This document shows positions 47,572-60,357 of a DNA stretch of 64,000 nucleotides, in pieces. The DNA lies in assembly GCF_033558715.1 (NCBI RefSeq), contig NZ_CP114606.1, forward strand, positions 434,001 through 498,000, given 5' to 3'. Made by a program: the position numbers and the translations under genes. The notes under the pieces are model-generated. The model was not told where the DNA came from, did not search any database, and was given only the letters and a program-made list of their open reading frames with translations. This DNA comes from Acinetobacter sp. YWS30-1. Lineage in GTDB: Bacteria > Pseudomonadota > Gammaproteobacteria > Pseudomonadales > Moraxellaceae. Position 1 is the first letter of the stretch. Each line of letters starts with the position of its first letter.

Positions 47572-47740
47572 AATCCCTCCCTACCTCCCTTTAAAAAAGG
47601 GAGGAGAACCCATTTTTTATATATGGACGGGAATTCCCCTCTTTATTAAAGAGGGGTTAGGGGAGATTAAATCCCTCCAAACCTCCCTTTCTTGCGCTTC
47701 AATATAAAGCAGTGCTTTATATCTTGCTCAGGGAGGCTTC
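47572..47740. repeat. REP/MITE-like compound repeat
   Basis: Three nested palindromes: CCTCCCTTTAAAAAAGGGAGG (47584-47604), CCCCTCTTTATTAAAGAGGGG (47636-47656) and ATATAAAGCA/TGCTTTATAT within a CCTCCC/GGGAGG frame (47670-47740). The modules begin with the near-identical starts AATCCCTCCCTACCTCCC and AATCCCTCCAAACCTCCC. This looks like the dispersed non-coding repeat common in Acinetobacter intergenic regions, from memory; copy number was not counted. Confidence 0.75.
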
Positions 47741-47747
47741 AAGGAAA

Positions 47748-50390
<2,643 letters not shown>

Positions 50391-50491
50391 TTAAAAAAAA
50401 TATAAGGCACAGCATAGCGCAAAACGCACCTAAAAGTGAATTTTGCGTACGGGATTCTGCAGGAAAAATCTAAATTGGCAGACGAGTATGA

Positions 50492-50842
50492 TTAGAAGGC
50501 TACACGCTCAGACTGACCACGTTGTAAAGCTTCATTGGCTTCACGCTGTTGCTGCTCATTTTCAGAAACGACAGGCACAGGTGCAGATGAGTTTGAGTTA
50601 CCCGTTTCGGTCCGGTTCTCATTTTCGGTTGTTCTTGCTGGAGTAGGCGCGGAATTGGTCCAGCCATAGGTTTCTACTTTGCTTTTATGCTTGGCATTTT
50701 TAGGAGGCGGGGTTTTGGTATAGTGAGTCACGCCTTTGGCATCGACCCATTTATAATATTCAATCGCTAAAGCAGAGCTGCTTGCTACACCTAAAACAAG
50801 CGTAGTGGCAAAACTTAATGCGGTCAGGAAAGATCTTTTCAT
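50492..50842 (-). CDS. DUF4124-domain exported protein
   Basis: 116 residues from ATG 50842 (AGGAC 8 bases upstream); the frame extends 8 codons further. A signal peptide ends near SSALA, then comes the DUF4124 core EYYKWVDAKGVTHYTKTPPP, and a Thr/Asn/Glu-rich low-complexity tail. The family is a periplasmic beta-strand module of unknown function, common as an isolated gene in gammaproteobacteria. Confidence 0.8.
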   Translation of the reverse strand: MKRSFLTALSFATTLVLGVASSSALAIEYYKWVDAKGVTHYTKTPPPKNAKHKSKVETYGWTNSAPTPARTTENENRTETGNSNSSAPVPVVSENEQQQREANEALQRGQSERVAF

Positions 50843-51420
50843 GAGTAAAAGTCCTGAAAATTTCAAGCGGTTAAATAGGGTTGTTATTGTAGAGAATTTT
50901 TTGCCATAAGATGATTTTTAATTCAATTAATTTTGTGATCAGTAGTGATCTTAATGTTTTGAGCTGATACCTAAAAAGAGTAATTTTATATAAAAAAAAT
51001 TTATTTATAAACAGTTGCATTGAATTTCTTAAAAATTCATTCAATTTTTTTATATAAGACATATTAAAAATTTATAAAATTAAAGTTTTAAGTATATGAA
51101 ATTTATTAATTTAAATTAGAATTTTAAAGCTAAAAACCAGAGTTAAAGTCGAAATTGCCTGTAAAAGCAGCAAATTTTAGACGTATAAACAATAATAGCC
51201 TGTTTTTTAAACTTGACTTTAAAGGCTGAAAACACAAGAATGCAGCAATAGTTTTATATGCCTTAGATCGATCACCCTTCGAATAAGTGTCATGTCATGC
51301 AATGGGCAATTTTTCTAGCCGAAAAATTGAACAAAGCGAACAAAATATGTTTACCCCAACATGTTTTAGATCTTGTATTGCTCGAACAGCAGGTAGATCG
51401 GATTTTTTATTCCTATTGCT

Positions 51421-51450
51421 TTGAAAACTATGAAATTTGTGTGCTATAAC
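51421..51450 (+). promoter_or_regulatory. Sigma70 promoter of ilvIH
   Basis: TTGAAA and TATAAC separated by 18 bases, with an extended -10 TGC directly before TATAAC. The predicted start near 51457 leaves a leader of about 66 bases. Confidence 0.65.
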
Positions 51451-51473
51451 AGTGCAGACAGTTAATGAATGAA

Positions 51474-51502
51474 CACTGCAAATGCCTCCCATTTGTGCAG
51501 TG
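51474..51502 (+). promoter_or_regulatory. Leader hairpin upstream of the ilvI ribosome site
   Basis: CACTGCAAATG and CATTTGTGCAGTG pair with a 2-base bulge around CCTCC, ending 9 bases before the AGGGTGA ribosome site. It could act as an attenuator or mRNA stabiliser. It lacks a U tract, so it is not an intrinsic terminator. Confidence 0.45.
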
Positions 51503-51523
51503 AATAATATAGGGTGAATCACG

Positions 51524-53251
51524 TTGGAACTTCTATCTGGTGGTGAAATGCTCGTTCGCGCATTAGCGGATGAAGGCGTTGAACATGTTTTTGGATATCC
51601 AGGCGGCGCAGTACTGCATATTTATGATGCGCTATTTCAACAAGACAAAATTAATCATTACCTCGTACGTCACGAACAAGCTGCCGGTCACATGGCGGAT
51701 GCTTACTCACGCGTAACAGGTAAAACTGGTGTTGTGCTGGTCACTTCTGGCCCAGGCGCGACTAATACCGTTACTCCAATTGCAACGGCTTATATGGACT
51801 CCATTCCAATGGTGATCCTGTCTGGTCAGGTTGCAAGCCATTTGATCGGTGAGGATGCGTTCCAAGAAACTGATATGGTCGGTATTTCTCGCCCAATCGT
51901 GAAGCACAGCTTCCAGGTTCGCCATGCCAGCGAAATTCCTTCAATTATCAAAAAAGCATTCTATATCGCGTCATCTGGCCGTCCAGGTCCAGTCGTAGTT
52001 GATATTCCTAAAGATGCAACCAACCCGGCAGAGAAATTTGCTTACGAATATCCTGAAAAAGTGAAGATGCGTTCGTATCAACCACCATATCGTGGTCACT
52101 CAGGTCAAATCCGTAAAGCGATTGATGAACTGATTCATGCGAAACGCCCAGTCATTTACTCAGGCGGTGGTGTGGTTCAGGGCAATGCTTCAGCACAATT
52201 AACTGAGCTTGCACATCTATTGGGTTACCCAGTTACGAATACCCTGATGGGTCTTGGCGCATTCCCGGGCGATGATCCACAGTTCATCGGCATGTTGGGT
52301 ATGCACGGAACTTACGAAGCAAACATGACCATGCACAATGCAGACGTAATTCTGTGTGTAGGCGCGCGTTTTGATGACCGTGTAACCAATAACCCGGCGA
52401 AATTCTGTCCGAATGCCAAAGTCATTCACATTGACATCGATCCGGCGACCATTTCTAAAACCATCATGGCGCACATTCCAATCGTGGGTGCAGTAGAACC
52501 TGTGCTGAACGAAATGCTGAACCAGTTGAAGCAAATGAATGTGTCCAAGCCAAATCCTGAAGCGATTGCGGCATGGTGGAAACAGATTGATGAATGGCGT
52601 CAGGTTCATGGCTTGAAGTTTGATGTACCAACTGATGGTTCTATGAAGCCACAGCAAGTGGTTCGTGCTCTAGACAAAGTCACCAATGGTGAAGCGATCA
52701 TCACGTCTGACGTTGGTCAGCACCAGATGTTCGGCGCATTGCACTATCGCTACAAGCGTCCTCGTCAATGGATCAACTCTGGTGGTCTAGGTACGATGGG
52801 TGTAGGTCTGCCATATGCGATGGCGGCTAAGCTTGCATTCCCGGATCAGCAAGTAGTTTGTATTACTGGTGAAGCGTCTATTCAGATGTGTATTCAGGAA
52901 CTTTCTACCTGTAAGCAATATGGCTTGAACGTGAAAATCCTGTGCCTGAACAACCGTGCCTTAGGTATGGTGAAACAGTGGCAGGACATGAACTACGAAG
53001 GTCGTCACTCTAGCTCTTATGTAGAGTCTTTACCTGACTTTGCAAAATTGATGGAAGCTTATGGTCATGTAGGTATTCAGATTGACCATGCGGACGAGCT
53101 TGAGTCTAAGCTTGAAGAAGCGATGGCAATCAATGATAAGTGCGTATTTATTAACGTAATGGTTGACCGTACAGAACACGTATATCCAATGCTGGTTGCG
53201 GGTCAATCGATGCAGGATATGTGGTTAGCAAAAGGGGAGCGCACGAAATGA
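51524..53251 (+). CDS. ilvI: Acetolactate synthase, large (catalytic) subunit
   Basis: Thiamine-diphosphate enzyme for the first common step of valine, leucine and isoleucine synthesis. 575 residues with TTG start at 51524 preceded by AGGGTGA. The TTG choice rests on [14 protein letters not shown] matching the E. coli IlvI start; the next ATG would delete eight conserved residues. Domains: TPP-binding N domain ([15 protein letters not shown]), central domain ([14 protein letters not shown]) and C-terminal TPP motif ([18 protein letters not shown] to [15 protein letters not shown]). Its stop overlaps the ilvH start (ATGA). Confidence 0.96.
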   Translation: MELLSGGEMLVRALADEGVEHVFGYPGGAVLHIYDALFQQDKINHYLVRHEQAAGHMADAYSRVTGKTGVVLVTSGPGATNTVTPIATAYMDSIPMVILSGQVASHLIGEDAFQETDMVGISRPIVKHSFQVRHASEIPSIIKKAFYIASSGRPGPVVVDIPKDATNPAEKFAYEYPEKVKMRSYQPPYRGHSGQIRKAIDELIHAKRPVIYSGGGVVQGNASAQLTELAHLLGYPVTNTLMGLGAFPGDDPQFIGMLGMHGTYEANMTMHNADVILCVGARFDDRVTNNPAKFCPNAKVIHIDIDPATISKTIMAHIPIVGAVEPVLNEMLNQLKQMNVSKPNPEAIAAWWKQIDEWRQVHGLKFDVPTDGSMKPQQVVRALDKVTNGEAIITSDVGQHQMFGALHYRYKRPRQWINSGGLGTMGVGLPYAMAAKLAFPDQQVVCITGEASIQMCIQELSTCKQYGLNVKILCLNNRALGMVKQWQDMNYEGRHSSSYVESLPDFAKLMEAYGHVGIQIDHADELESKLEEAMAINDKCVFINVMVDRTEHVYPMLVAGQSMQDMWLAKGERTK

Positions 53252-53739
53252 GACATATTATCTCTGTACTCGTAGAAAACGAAGCAGGCGCGCTTTCTCG
53301 CTTGGTAGGTTTGTTCTCACAACGCGGCTACAACATTGAAACATTGAACGTTGCGCCAACTGAAGACCCAACACTTTCACGTCTGACTTTGACCACGTAT
53401 GGTGATGATCACAAGATCGAACAGATCACCAAACAGCTGAACAAGCTGGTAGAAGTGGTTAAAGTGGTGGATCTGTCTGAAGGTGCACACATTGAACGTG
53501 AATTGATGCTGATCAAAGTGAAAGCTTTAGGCGCAACCCGTGATGAAATCAAACGTACGACCGATATTTTCCGTGGCCAGGTGGTTGACGTAACGCCAAC
53601 AACTTACACGATTCAAATCGCAGGTACGACTGAAAAAATCGACGGTTTTATTGACGCATTAGCAGAAAACACGATTTTGGAAGTGGTGCGTTCAGGCGTG
53701 TCGGGTATTGCACGCGGCGAAAAAGTACTAACCATCTAA
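53248..53739 (+). CDS. ilvH: Acetolactate synthase, small (regulatory) subunit
   Basis: Confers valine feedback control on IlvI. 163 residues with an N-terminal ACT domain ([31 protein letters not shown]) and a C-terminal domain typical of IlvH/IlvN. ATG 53248 overlaps the ilvI stop codon, indicating translational coupling; an upstream in-frame start at 53221 would overlap ilvI by 30 bases. Confidence 0.96.
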   Translation: MRHIISVLVENEAGALSRLVGLFSQRGYNIETLNVAPTEDPTLSRLTLTTYGDDHKIEQITKQLNKLVEVVKVVDLSEGAHIERELMLIKVKALGATRDEIKRTTDIFRGQVVDVTPTTYTIQIAGTTEKIDGFIDALAENTILEVVRSGVSGIARGEKVLTI

Positions 53740-53834
53740 ATTTTTTAAATTATTTCCTCATTCTAATAAGAAGGGGGCTTCAGGCAATGTGATCAAGGAT
53801 CATTGCCTGATGAAACGGACACACAAGCATTTAA

Positions 53835-54863
<1,029 letters not shown>

Positions 54864-54890
54864 TTTCTTGGATCATTTGATTTGAATGCG

Positions 54891-54919
54891 AAAACCCACT
54901 CACTAGAGTGGGTTTTTTT
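54891..54919 (+). terminator. Terminator of ilvC
   Basis: AAAACCCACT and AGTGGGTTTTTT arms around CACTAG. Confidence 0.92.
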
Positions 54920-54977
54920 ATATAGTCGAATAATAATTTAAATAAATATAAAAAGATAAGATGAAAGATTGAACTGA

Positions 54978-55364
54978 ATTTTTAATATAGAAAATCATAT
55001 CTATGCTTGGACTGAAGTAGGAGCAGGTGATCAAGAGTTTGAGCAATATGCATTCGAATTAAAAAATACCAAAACTTCATGGCAGCAAATCCAAACAATT
55101 ATTTATCGTGATGTATTGTGGGGTAGTTGGCTTTCATTAAGTTTGTGGTTAGCTGTCTTAATTTTAATTTTAATTTTAATTTTAATTTTATTGCTTAGAG
55201 CAGCTTTGTTGGTTGACTGGGGATTTGAAGATAAAAGGTTATCTCAAAAAATAAATCATATTCAAAAATGGCAACTATTTTACAAGTTGAATTCATTGGC
55301 ATGGATCAGGTATTTAATCGGTTATTGGTTGAGCATAAGTATAGTAAAGAAATTGAAAAGGTAG
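54978..55364 (+). pseudogene. Truncated membrane protein gene, start lost
   Basis: Frame open for 128 codons but beginning right after a TGA with no ATG, GTG or TTG and no Shine-Dalgarno in the first 40 codons. It reads ENHIYAWTEVGAGDQEFEQY, then a hydrophobic segment of Leu-Ile repeats (LILILILIL) encoded by five ATTTTA units, then a Lys-rich tail ending KKLKR. A TTG 46 codons in is the only possible late start. I cannot name the parent family. A remnant is more likely than an intact gene. Confidence 0.4.
55161..55190. repeat. Hexamer tandem repeat, five ATTTTA units
   Basis: ATTTTA repeated five times without mismatch, inside the Leu-Ile stretch of the truncated frame. Changes in copy number would keep the frame. 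Confidence 0.8.
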
Positions 55365-55715
55365 ATGGAACAGACATAAAGCATCAGCAAGTTTGATAAT
55401 GTAAGAAATGCTAAGCTCCCATAAATCAATTCATAAAACAGTCACACCTGAACCCCATACTTAATCAAAAGTATGGATAGTTATATATCATTAACTTTTA
55501 AATGCTTTGAAATAACCAAATTTTGAGTAAGAGCAAGGCAAGAAGCGGCTTCCAGATACATTTTCACCAAAGTCTTGGGCGCTATAACTGCACTATACTC
55601 GAAGTACATTCGATCCTTCTCAGGTTTTGTTCAGACTTATTTCAATAAATACCAGTACAAATAAATCATCTATTAACAGTTCAAGGATAGGTCGGATTGA
55701 AAGGTTAAAAATATA

Positions 55716-55844
55716 GTGCAGGAGGCGATGGCCAGCGGTGGAGCAGTGATCGCTAATGATCATGGACGTACTGATTTACAGGTGCAACATGATTGGACAG
55801 GTTGGCTGAGTAGGTTGAGACAGTGGCAAGAATTCATCTGTTAG
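55716..55844 (+). pseudogene. Possible glycosyltransferase fragment
   Basis: A 42-codon open stretch (GTG first) containing EAMASGGAVIANDHGRTDL, which resembles the C-terminal nucleotide-sugar motif E-A-M-A-x-G of GT4-family glycosyltransferases (usually EAMACG-PVIA, then a Gly/Glu pair). Stop codons close both ends, so it is at most a remnant. Assignment by eye only. Confidence 0.35.
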
Positions 55845-56003
55845 ATGTCTGAATTAAGCGATTTATAACGATTACAGAAGGATGTAGGCATTAAGAAACT
55901 AAAAAGGTGAATAGCGATTATCTCATGTGTCAATTTGAACAAGCTCTATTTTTCAGTCGTGCAAAACCTGAAATACAGGGCATAAAACAATAAGAGCTCT
56001 ACA

Positions 56004-56555
56004 ATGAAATTTCAGAATGCAAAACTAAAATTTTTAGAAATTGATTTAAAAGGCTGTATTTATCTTAATCATTTTTCACATTCAGAACGCATTGCAGCTT
56101 TTTTCAAAATCATTAGCCGGTTGGGCAATGGCGTATTCTGGTATTTGATGCTCATTGCCGTCTGGCTGATTCAGGGCCTGATGTATACCTTGCAGATTGT
56201 TTATCTGGTGTTTGGCAGTATGGTCGGAACCCTGATTTATAAACTTCTAAAAACCAAAACAGTACGTCCACGTCCTTATCAGGTGCATCAGGTGATTCGG
56301 CTCTGTGAGCATCCGCTGGATCATTTTAGTTTTCCTTCGGGACATACCTTGCATGCAGTGATGGTGACCATTGTGCTGGGCTATATCGTACCTTTTTTGC
56401 TGTTTTTAATGTTGCCATTTGCCATTCTGGTCGCGATCTCCCGAATGGTTTTAGGCTTGCATTATCCAAGTGATGTGGCGGTAGGAGCCATATTGGGCGC
56501 GCTGGTGGCCACCATGATTGTATTTACGGCACCTTTTTTTAATATCATGTTGTAA
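56004..56555 (+). CDS. PAP2-family membrane phosphatase
   Basis: Integral-membrane lipid phosphatase of 183 residues. The three PAP2 motifs are present: KLLKTKTVRPRPY (K-x6-RP) near 77, PSGHTLHAV near 111, and SRMVLGLHYPSDV (S-R-x5-H-x3-D) near 148. Four to five hydrophobic segments surround them. Candidates for the substrate are undecaprenyl pyrophosphate or phosphatidyl-glycerol phosphate; the sequence does not decide. Confidence 0.9.
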   Translation: MKFQNAKLKFLEIDLKGCIYLNHFSHSERIAAFFKIISRLGNGVFWYLMLIAVWLIQGLMYTLQIVYLVFGSMVGTLIYKLLKTKTVRPRPYQVHQVIRLCEHPLDHFSFPSGHTLHAVMVTIVLGYIVPFLLFLMLPFAILVAISRMVLGLHYPSDVAVGAILGALVATMIVFTAPFFNIML

Positions 56556-56643
56556 AAAATCACGAGATGATCTGGCAAAGGCTCGCAGAATTTTGCAGAT
56601 TTGCTAAAGTACTACATCACAGTAAATAGGCTTAGGAATAGAC

Positions 56644-56844
56644 ATGGGTTTACGTTGGACAGATACCCTCGATATCGCGATTGAATTGTATGAAGCGCAT
56701 CCAGACGTGGATCCGCAATGGGTTCGCTTTACCGACCTGCATGCCTGGGTATGTGCACTTCCTGATTTTGAAGACGATCCAACCAAATCAACCGAAGGGC
56801 TTCTGGAAGCCATTCAAATGGCATGGATTGACGAAGCACGTTAA
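56644..56844 (+). CDS. iscX: IscX, Fe-S assembly regulator
   Basis: Small acidic protein of 66 residues that binds IscS and iron and adjusts Fe-S cluster assembly. The sequence WTDTLDIAIELYEAHPDVDP near the start and RFTDLHAWVCALPDFEDDP in the middle is the family signature. It stands alone here rather than at the end of an isc operon, followed by ndk. Confidence 0.93.
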   Translation: MGLRWTDTLDIAIELYEAHPDVDPQWVRFTDLHAWVCALPDFEDDPTKSTEGLLEAIQMAWIDEAR

Positions 56845-56906
56845 TTGCCAGTTTGAAAAAAGCAATTTTTTTACAGTTTAAGGGCGGAAAAAAGTCCATT
56901 ATTCGG

Positions 56907-56912
56907 TATAAT
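56907..56912 (+). promoter_or_regulatory. -10 element of the ndk promoter
   Basis: TATAAT in GGTATAATGCGG, about 43 bases before the ndk ATG. No convincing -35 was seen. Confidence 0.45.
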
Positions 56913-56954
56913 GCGGCAAATTTTCATGTCAACAATTGACTTAAGGAGCCAATC

Positions 56955-57386
56955 ATGGCTATTGAACGTACATTATCTATCGTAAAACCAGACGCAGTTG
57001 CTAAAAACCACATCGGTGACATCTTTGCTCGTTTCGAAAAAGCAGGTCTTAAAATCGTTGCGACTAAAATGAAACACCTGACTCAAGCTGAAGCTGAAGG
57101 CTTCTACGCTGAGCACAAAGAACGTGGTTTCTTCGGTGACCTAGTTGCATTCATGACTTCTGGTCCAGTTGTTGTTTCAGTTCTTGAAGGCGAAAACGCT
57201 GTTCTTGCTCACCGTGACATCCTTGGCGCGACTAACCCTAAAGAAGCTGCTCCTGGTACAATCCGTGCAGACTTCGCTGTAAGCATCGACGAAAACGCTG
57301 CTCACGGTTCTGACTCTGTAGCATCTGCTGACCGCGAAATTAACTACTTCTTCGCGCAAACTGAGATTGCTCCACGTACTCGTTAA
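56955..57386 (+). CDS. ndk: Nucleoside diphosphate kinase
   Basis: Phosphotransfer from ATP to other NDPs. 143 residues with [13 protein letters not shown] at the start and the active-site His in [17 protein letters not shown] lies upstream. A terminator follows, so it is separate from rlmN. Confidence 0.97.
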   Translation: MAIERTLSIVKPDAVAKNHIGDIFARFEKAGLKIVATKMKHLTQAEAEGFYAEHKERGFFGDLVAFMTSGPVVVSVLEGENAVLAHRDILGATNPKEAAPGTIRADFAVSIDENAAHGSDSVASADREINYFFAQTEIAPRTR

Positions 57387-57399
57387 TACGCAGTATTCA

Positions 57400-57436
57400 A
57401 ACCAGATAAGTGTTATTATACTTATCTGGTTTTTTT
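57400..57436 (+). terminator. Terminator of ndk
   Basis: AACCAGATAAGT and ACTTATCTGGTT arms around GTTATTAT with a T run. Confidence 0.9.
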
Positions 57437-57507
57437 ATTCTCTGAATAATTCTTTGCTCAGATATTGAGCTTCTCCTTTCATCTTTAGACATGGTTTAGG
57501 TATACAC

Positions 57508-58743
57508 ATGAGTACTGAAGTGGTCGCTACATCAGCAGTTTCTGATGCACAGCAACAATCTCCGTCCACTCCTGCACAGCAAAATTCTGTGGAAAAAGTG
57601 AACTTACTAGGCATGTCACGTCCGCAAATGGAAAAATTCTTCGAAGATATGGGCGAGAAGAAGTTCCGTGCCGGTCAGGTGATGAAATGGATTCATCAGT
57701 ATTTCGTGACTGATTTTGCTGAGATGACCAATATCTCGGGCAAGCTGCGTGAAAAACTGGAAAAGATTTGTGAAATTAAAGCGCCAGAAGTGGTGCATAA
57801 AAACTATTCCAAAGACGGTACCCGTAAATGGGTGTTCCGTGTCGGTGATGGTGATGGCTCTCTGGTTGAAACTGTCCTGATTCCGGCAGAAGACAAAACC
57901 GGCTCACGTAAGACCCTGTGTATTTCTTCACAAGTAGGCTGTGCCCTGGATTGTTCATTCTGTTCAACCGGTAAGCAAGGTTTCCAGCGTGACCTGACTC
58001 AAGCTGAAATCATCGGTCAGCTGTGGATGGCTAACTATTCCTATATGGAAGAAGTGCCTGTGGCTGAGCGTGAGCGTTCAGTGACCAACGTGGTGATGAT
58101 GGGCATGGGCGAGCCATTGCTGAACTATGATGCTGTATTAAACTCTATGCGCATTATGCTGGACGATTTTGCTTATGGCATGTCTAAACGCCGCGTGACG
58201 CTTTCAACGTCTGGTGTCGTGCCGAAAATTGACCAGTTGGCACAAGATATTGATGTGGCTTTGGCGATCTCATTACACGCAACCAATGATGAACTGCGTA
58301 ATGAACTGGTGCCAATCAATAAAAAATATCCGCTAGAGCAGCTTATTGCCGCTTGTCAGCGTTATATCACTAAAGATGGTAATGAAAGTGCGCGTAAGCA
58401 CGTAACCATCGAATACGTAATGCTGGATGGCGTAAATGACAAGCCTGAACATGCCCAGCAGATGATCAAGCTGCTCAAAGATCTGCCAAGCAAGATTAAC
58501 CTGATTCCATTTAACCCGTTCCCGCATGCGCCATATGGCCGTTCAAGCCGTAACCGGATTATTTCTTTCCAAAAAACTTTGTCTGATGCCGGTTTTGTGT
58601 GTACGATTCGTCAGACACGTGGTGATGATATCGACGCTGCGTGTGGACAACTGGTAGGACAAGTCGCTGACCGTACCCGTCGTGCGGAACAGTGGAAAAA
58701 GAAAATTGCGCAGTCCAACGAGATTATGCGCTCACAAGGATAA
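57508..58743 (+). CDS. rlmN: Dual-specificity RNA methyltransferase RlmN
   Basis: Radical-SAM enzyme that makes m2A at 23S A2503 and tRNA A37. 411 residues: an N-terminal Gln/Ser/Pro-rich extension of about 30 residues precedes the conserved core ([14 protein letters not shown]). The 4Fe-4S motif is [11 protein letters not shown] near residue 150, and the C-terminal cysteine that forms the methyl intermediate lies in AACGQLVGQ. It heads the rlmN-pilF-rodZ-ispG-hisS-yfgM-bamB cluster. Confidence 0.97.
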   Translation: MSTEVVATSAVSDAQQQSPSTPAQQNSVEKVNLLGMSRPQMEKFFEDMGEKKFRAGQVMKWIHQYFVTDFAEMTNISGKLREKLEKICEIKAPEVVHKNYSKDGTRKWVFRVGDGDGSLVETVLIPAEDKTGSRKTLCISSQVGCALDCSFCSTGKQGFQRDLTQAEIIGQLWMANYSYMEEVPVAERERSVTNVVMMGMGEPLLNYDAVLNSMRIMLDDFAYGMSKRRVTLSTSGVVPKIDQLAQDIDVALAISLHATNDELRNELVPINKKYPLEQLIAACQRYITKDGNESARKHVTIEYVMLDGVNDKPEHAQQMIKLLKDLPSKINLIPFNPFPHAPYGRSSRNRIISFQKTLSDAGFVCTIRQTRGDDIDAACGQLVGQVADRTRRAEQWKKKIAQSNEIMRSQG

Positions 58744-58757
58744 CAAGAGGTCGCCAA

Positions 58758-59558
58758 TTGAGTAATCTGACATCTAAACTTGCTTTGGTTTCAGTAGTAT
58801 GTGGGTCTTTGGTTTTAACTGCGTGTCAAACGCCAGATCTGGGTCAGAAGGACCCGGAAAAAGCCACCAAGGTTCGTACTCAGTTGGCGGTTGAATATCT
58901 TAAAAACGGTGATCTGGATTCAGCTAAACGTGCGCTGGATCAGGCACTGGAAACTAATCCGCGTGATTCGCAAGCCAATATGATGATGGGCGTGCTGCTT
59001 CAGCAGGAAGGCAGCAAACCTAATCTTGAAAAGGCCGAAGGTTATTTCAAGCGTGCAATTTCGGCAGATCCAAAAAATGCCCAGGCACGAAATAACTACG
59101 GCACCTATTTATATCAGCTTGAGCGCTATAAAGATGCGATCGAGCAGTTCGAAATTGCCGGCGCAACTTTAGGTTATGACCAGCGATTTCGTGCCCTTGA
59201 AAATATGGGACGGATTTACCTGAAACAGGGTGATTTGGCGAATGCTGAAAAATCATTCAAACAGGCACTACAGGCTAATCGCGCTTCGTATATATCAATG
59301 TTAGAGTTGGCAGAAATTTTTTATCTGAACCAGCAGTTCCCGGCCGCGACTCAAATGTATGAACAGTTTGTACGTGGCGTGGGGCAGAAAAACCAGAGTG
59401 CCCGTGCGCTCTGGATTGGCATTCGCACTGCGCGTGCCAGTGGCGATCAGTTAGGCATGCAGGTTTTGGTCAATCAATTACGTGCATTGTTCCCTGAAAG
59501 CCCGGAATACCAACGTTATTTGCAATTACAGTACAGTACTGAGGCCGTATGGAAGTAA
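58758..59558 (+). CDS. pilF: Type IV pilus biogenesis lipoprotein PilF
   Basis: Pilotin lipoprotein needed for outer-membrane secretin assembly of type IV pili. From TTG 58758 (AAGAGG 9 bases before) the protein is 266 residues: signal peptide with lipobox LVLTAC, then six tetratricopeptide repeats (e.g. LAVEYLKNGDLDSAKRALDQALE, ARNNYGTYLYQLERYKDAIEQFE). The longer frame from 58692 lies inside rlmN and has no signal start. No ATG exists near the correct N terminus. Its last 10 bases overlap rodZ. Confidence 0.93.
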   Translation: MSNLTSKLALVSVVCGSLVLTACQTPDLGQKDPEKATKVRTQLAVEYLKNGDLDSAKRALDQALETNPRDSQANMMMGVLLQQEGSKPNLEKAEGYFKRAISADPKNAQARNNYGTYLYQLERYKDAIEQFEIAGATLGYDQRFRALENMGRIYLKQGDLANAEKSFKQALQANRASYISMLELAEIFYLNQQFPAATQMYEQFVRGVGQKNQSARALWIGIRTARASGDQLGMQVLVNQLRALFPESPEYQRYLQLQYSTEAVWK

Positions 59559-60334
59559 ATCCTAATTCAGATTCGAATAATTCGAGCGTAGCTCCAAACG
59601 CGTTAGGAAATGTTCAGCGTCCAGGCGAGTACTTACGCAAGATTCGTATTAATCAGCAACGTGAGCTTGAAGACGTTGCCAAAGAACTCAATATTCCGGT
59701 AAAAACCCTGAATGCCTTGGAAAAGGATGATTATAAATCCTTGCCTGAAGCGACTTTTATTAAGGGTTATTACCGCACCTATGCCAAATATCTCGGTGTC
59801 GATGCTTCTAGCCTGATTCAGCGTTTTGATGAAATTTATGCCAATGATACCGGTATGGTTGCAACGCACGCCCTGAAAGATTCTCCAATCAAGATCATGG
59901 GTAAATTGCCAGGTTCAAAGCGTGATCGTAACCGCAAATGGTTAAAGCGTGGCCTGATTGCACTGGTTGTGGTAGTGATCTTGGGTGCACTGGTCGCCAT
60001 GATCCAGAACTGGTCAGAGAGCAGCGAGAATAGTGCCGAAGTTGCGGACACCTCTTCTGATGTTGAGATTTTAAATCTGGATGCCGGTGCTGCCATGTCC
60101 GGTGATCAGCTTAAGCTTGATTTTAGCCGTCCGACTTCTGTGCATATTGTAGATGCAGGCGGTAACGTGCTGGCTACTGGCCGTCAGGCATCTACTTTAG
60201 AGCTGAACGGTGAAGCGCCATTCCAGATCCGACTGGATGATGCGACAGCAGTATCACTCAGTTTAAATAATGAAAGTATTGCATTGTCACCTTATACGGT
60301 TAACGGAAAAGCAGATTTCCGTTTATCACGTTAA
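59549..60334 (+). CDS. rodZ: RodZ-like cytoskeletal helix-turn-helix protein
   Basis: Bitopic protein linking MreB to the membrane for cell shape. 261 residues: N-terminal HTH_25-type domain (PGEYLRKIRINQQRELEDVAKELNIPVKTLNALEKDDY at about 26-64), a basic stretch and transmembrane helix near 136-153 (GLIALVVVVILGALVAMI), and a C-terminal periplasmic DUF4115-like domain. Position between pilF and ispG is standard. Confidence 0.92.
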   Translation: MEVNPNSDSNNSSVAPNALGNVQRPGEYLRKIRINQQRELEDVAKELNIPVKTLNALEKDDYKSLPEATFIKGYYRTYAKYLGVDASSLIQRFDEIYANDTGMVATHALKDSPIKIMGKLPGSKRDRNRKWLKRGLIALVVVVILGALVAMIQNWSESSENSAEVADTSSDVEILNLDAGAAMSGDQLKLDFSRPTSVHIVDAGGNVLATGRQASTLELNGEAPFQIRLDDATAVSLSLNNESIALSPYTVNGKADFRLSR

Positions 60335-60357
60335 TGGTGAGCAGATAGGGCGAAATC

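Larger units (their letters stand above)
50843..51523. other. Leader and upstream region of ilvIH
   Basis: About 680 AT-rich bases. Only the last 110 carry recognisable signals: the ilvI promoter and leader hairpin. I looked for a branched-chain-amino-acid-rich leader peptide and found none. Confidence 0.5.
54864..56003. other. Gene-poor relic region between ilvC and the PAP2 gene
   Basis: After the ilvC terminator there are about 1080 bases with no intact gene. It contains three separate open fragments (54978-55364, 55527-55664, 55716-55844), each lacking a proper start or cut short, and a hexamer repeat. Together they suggest one or more genes lost by deletion and decay. Confidence 0.55.
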
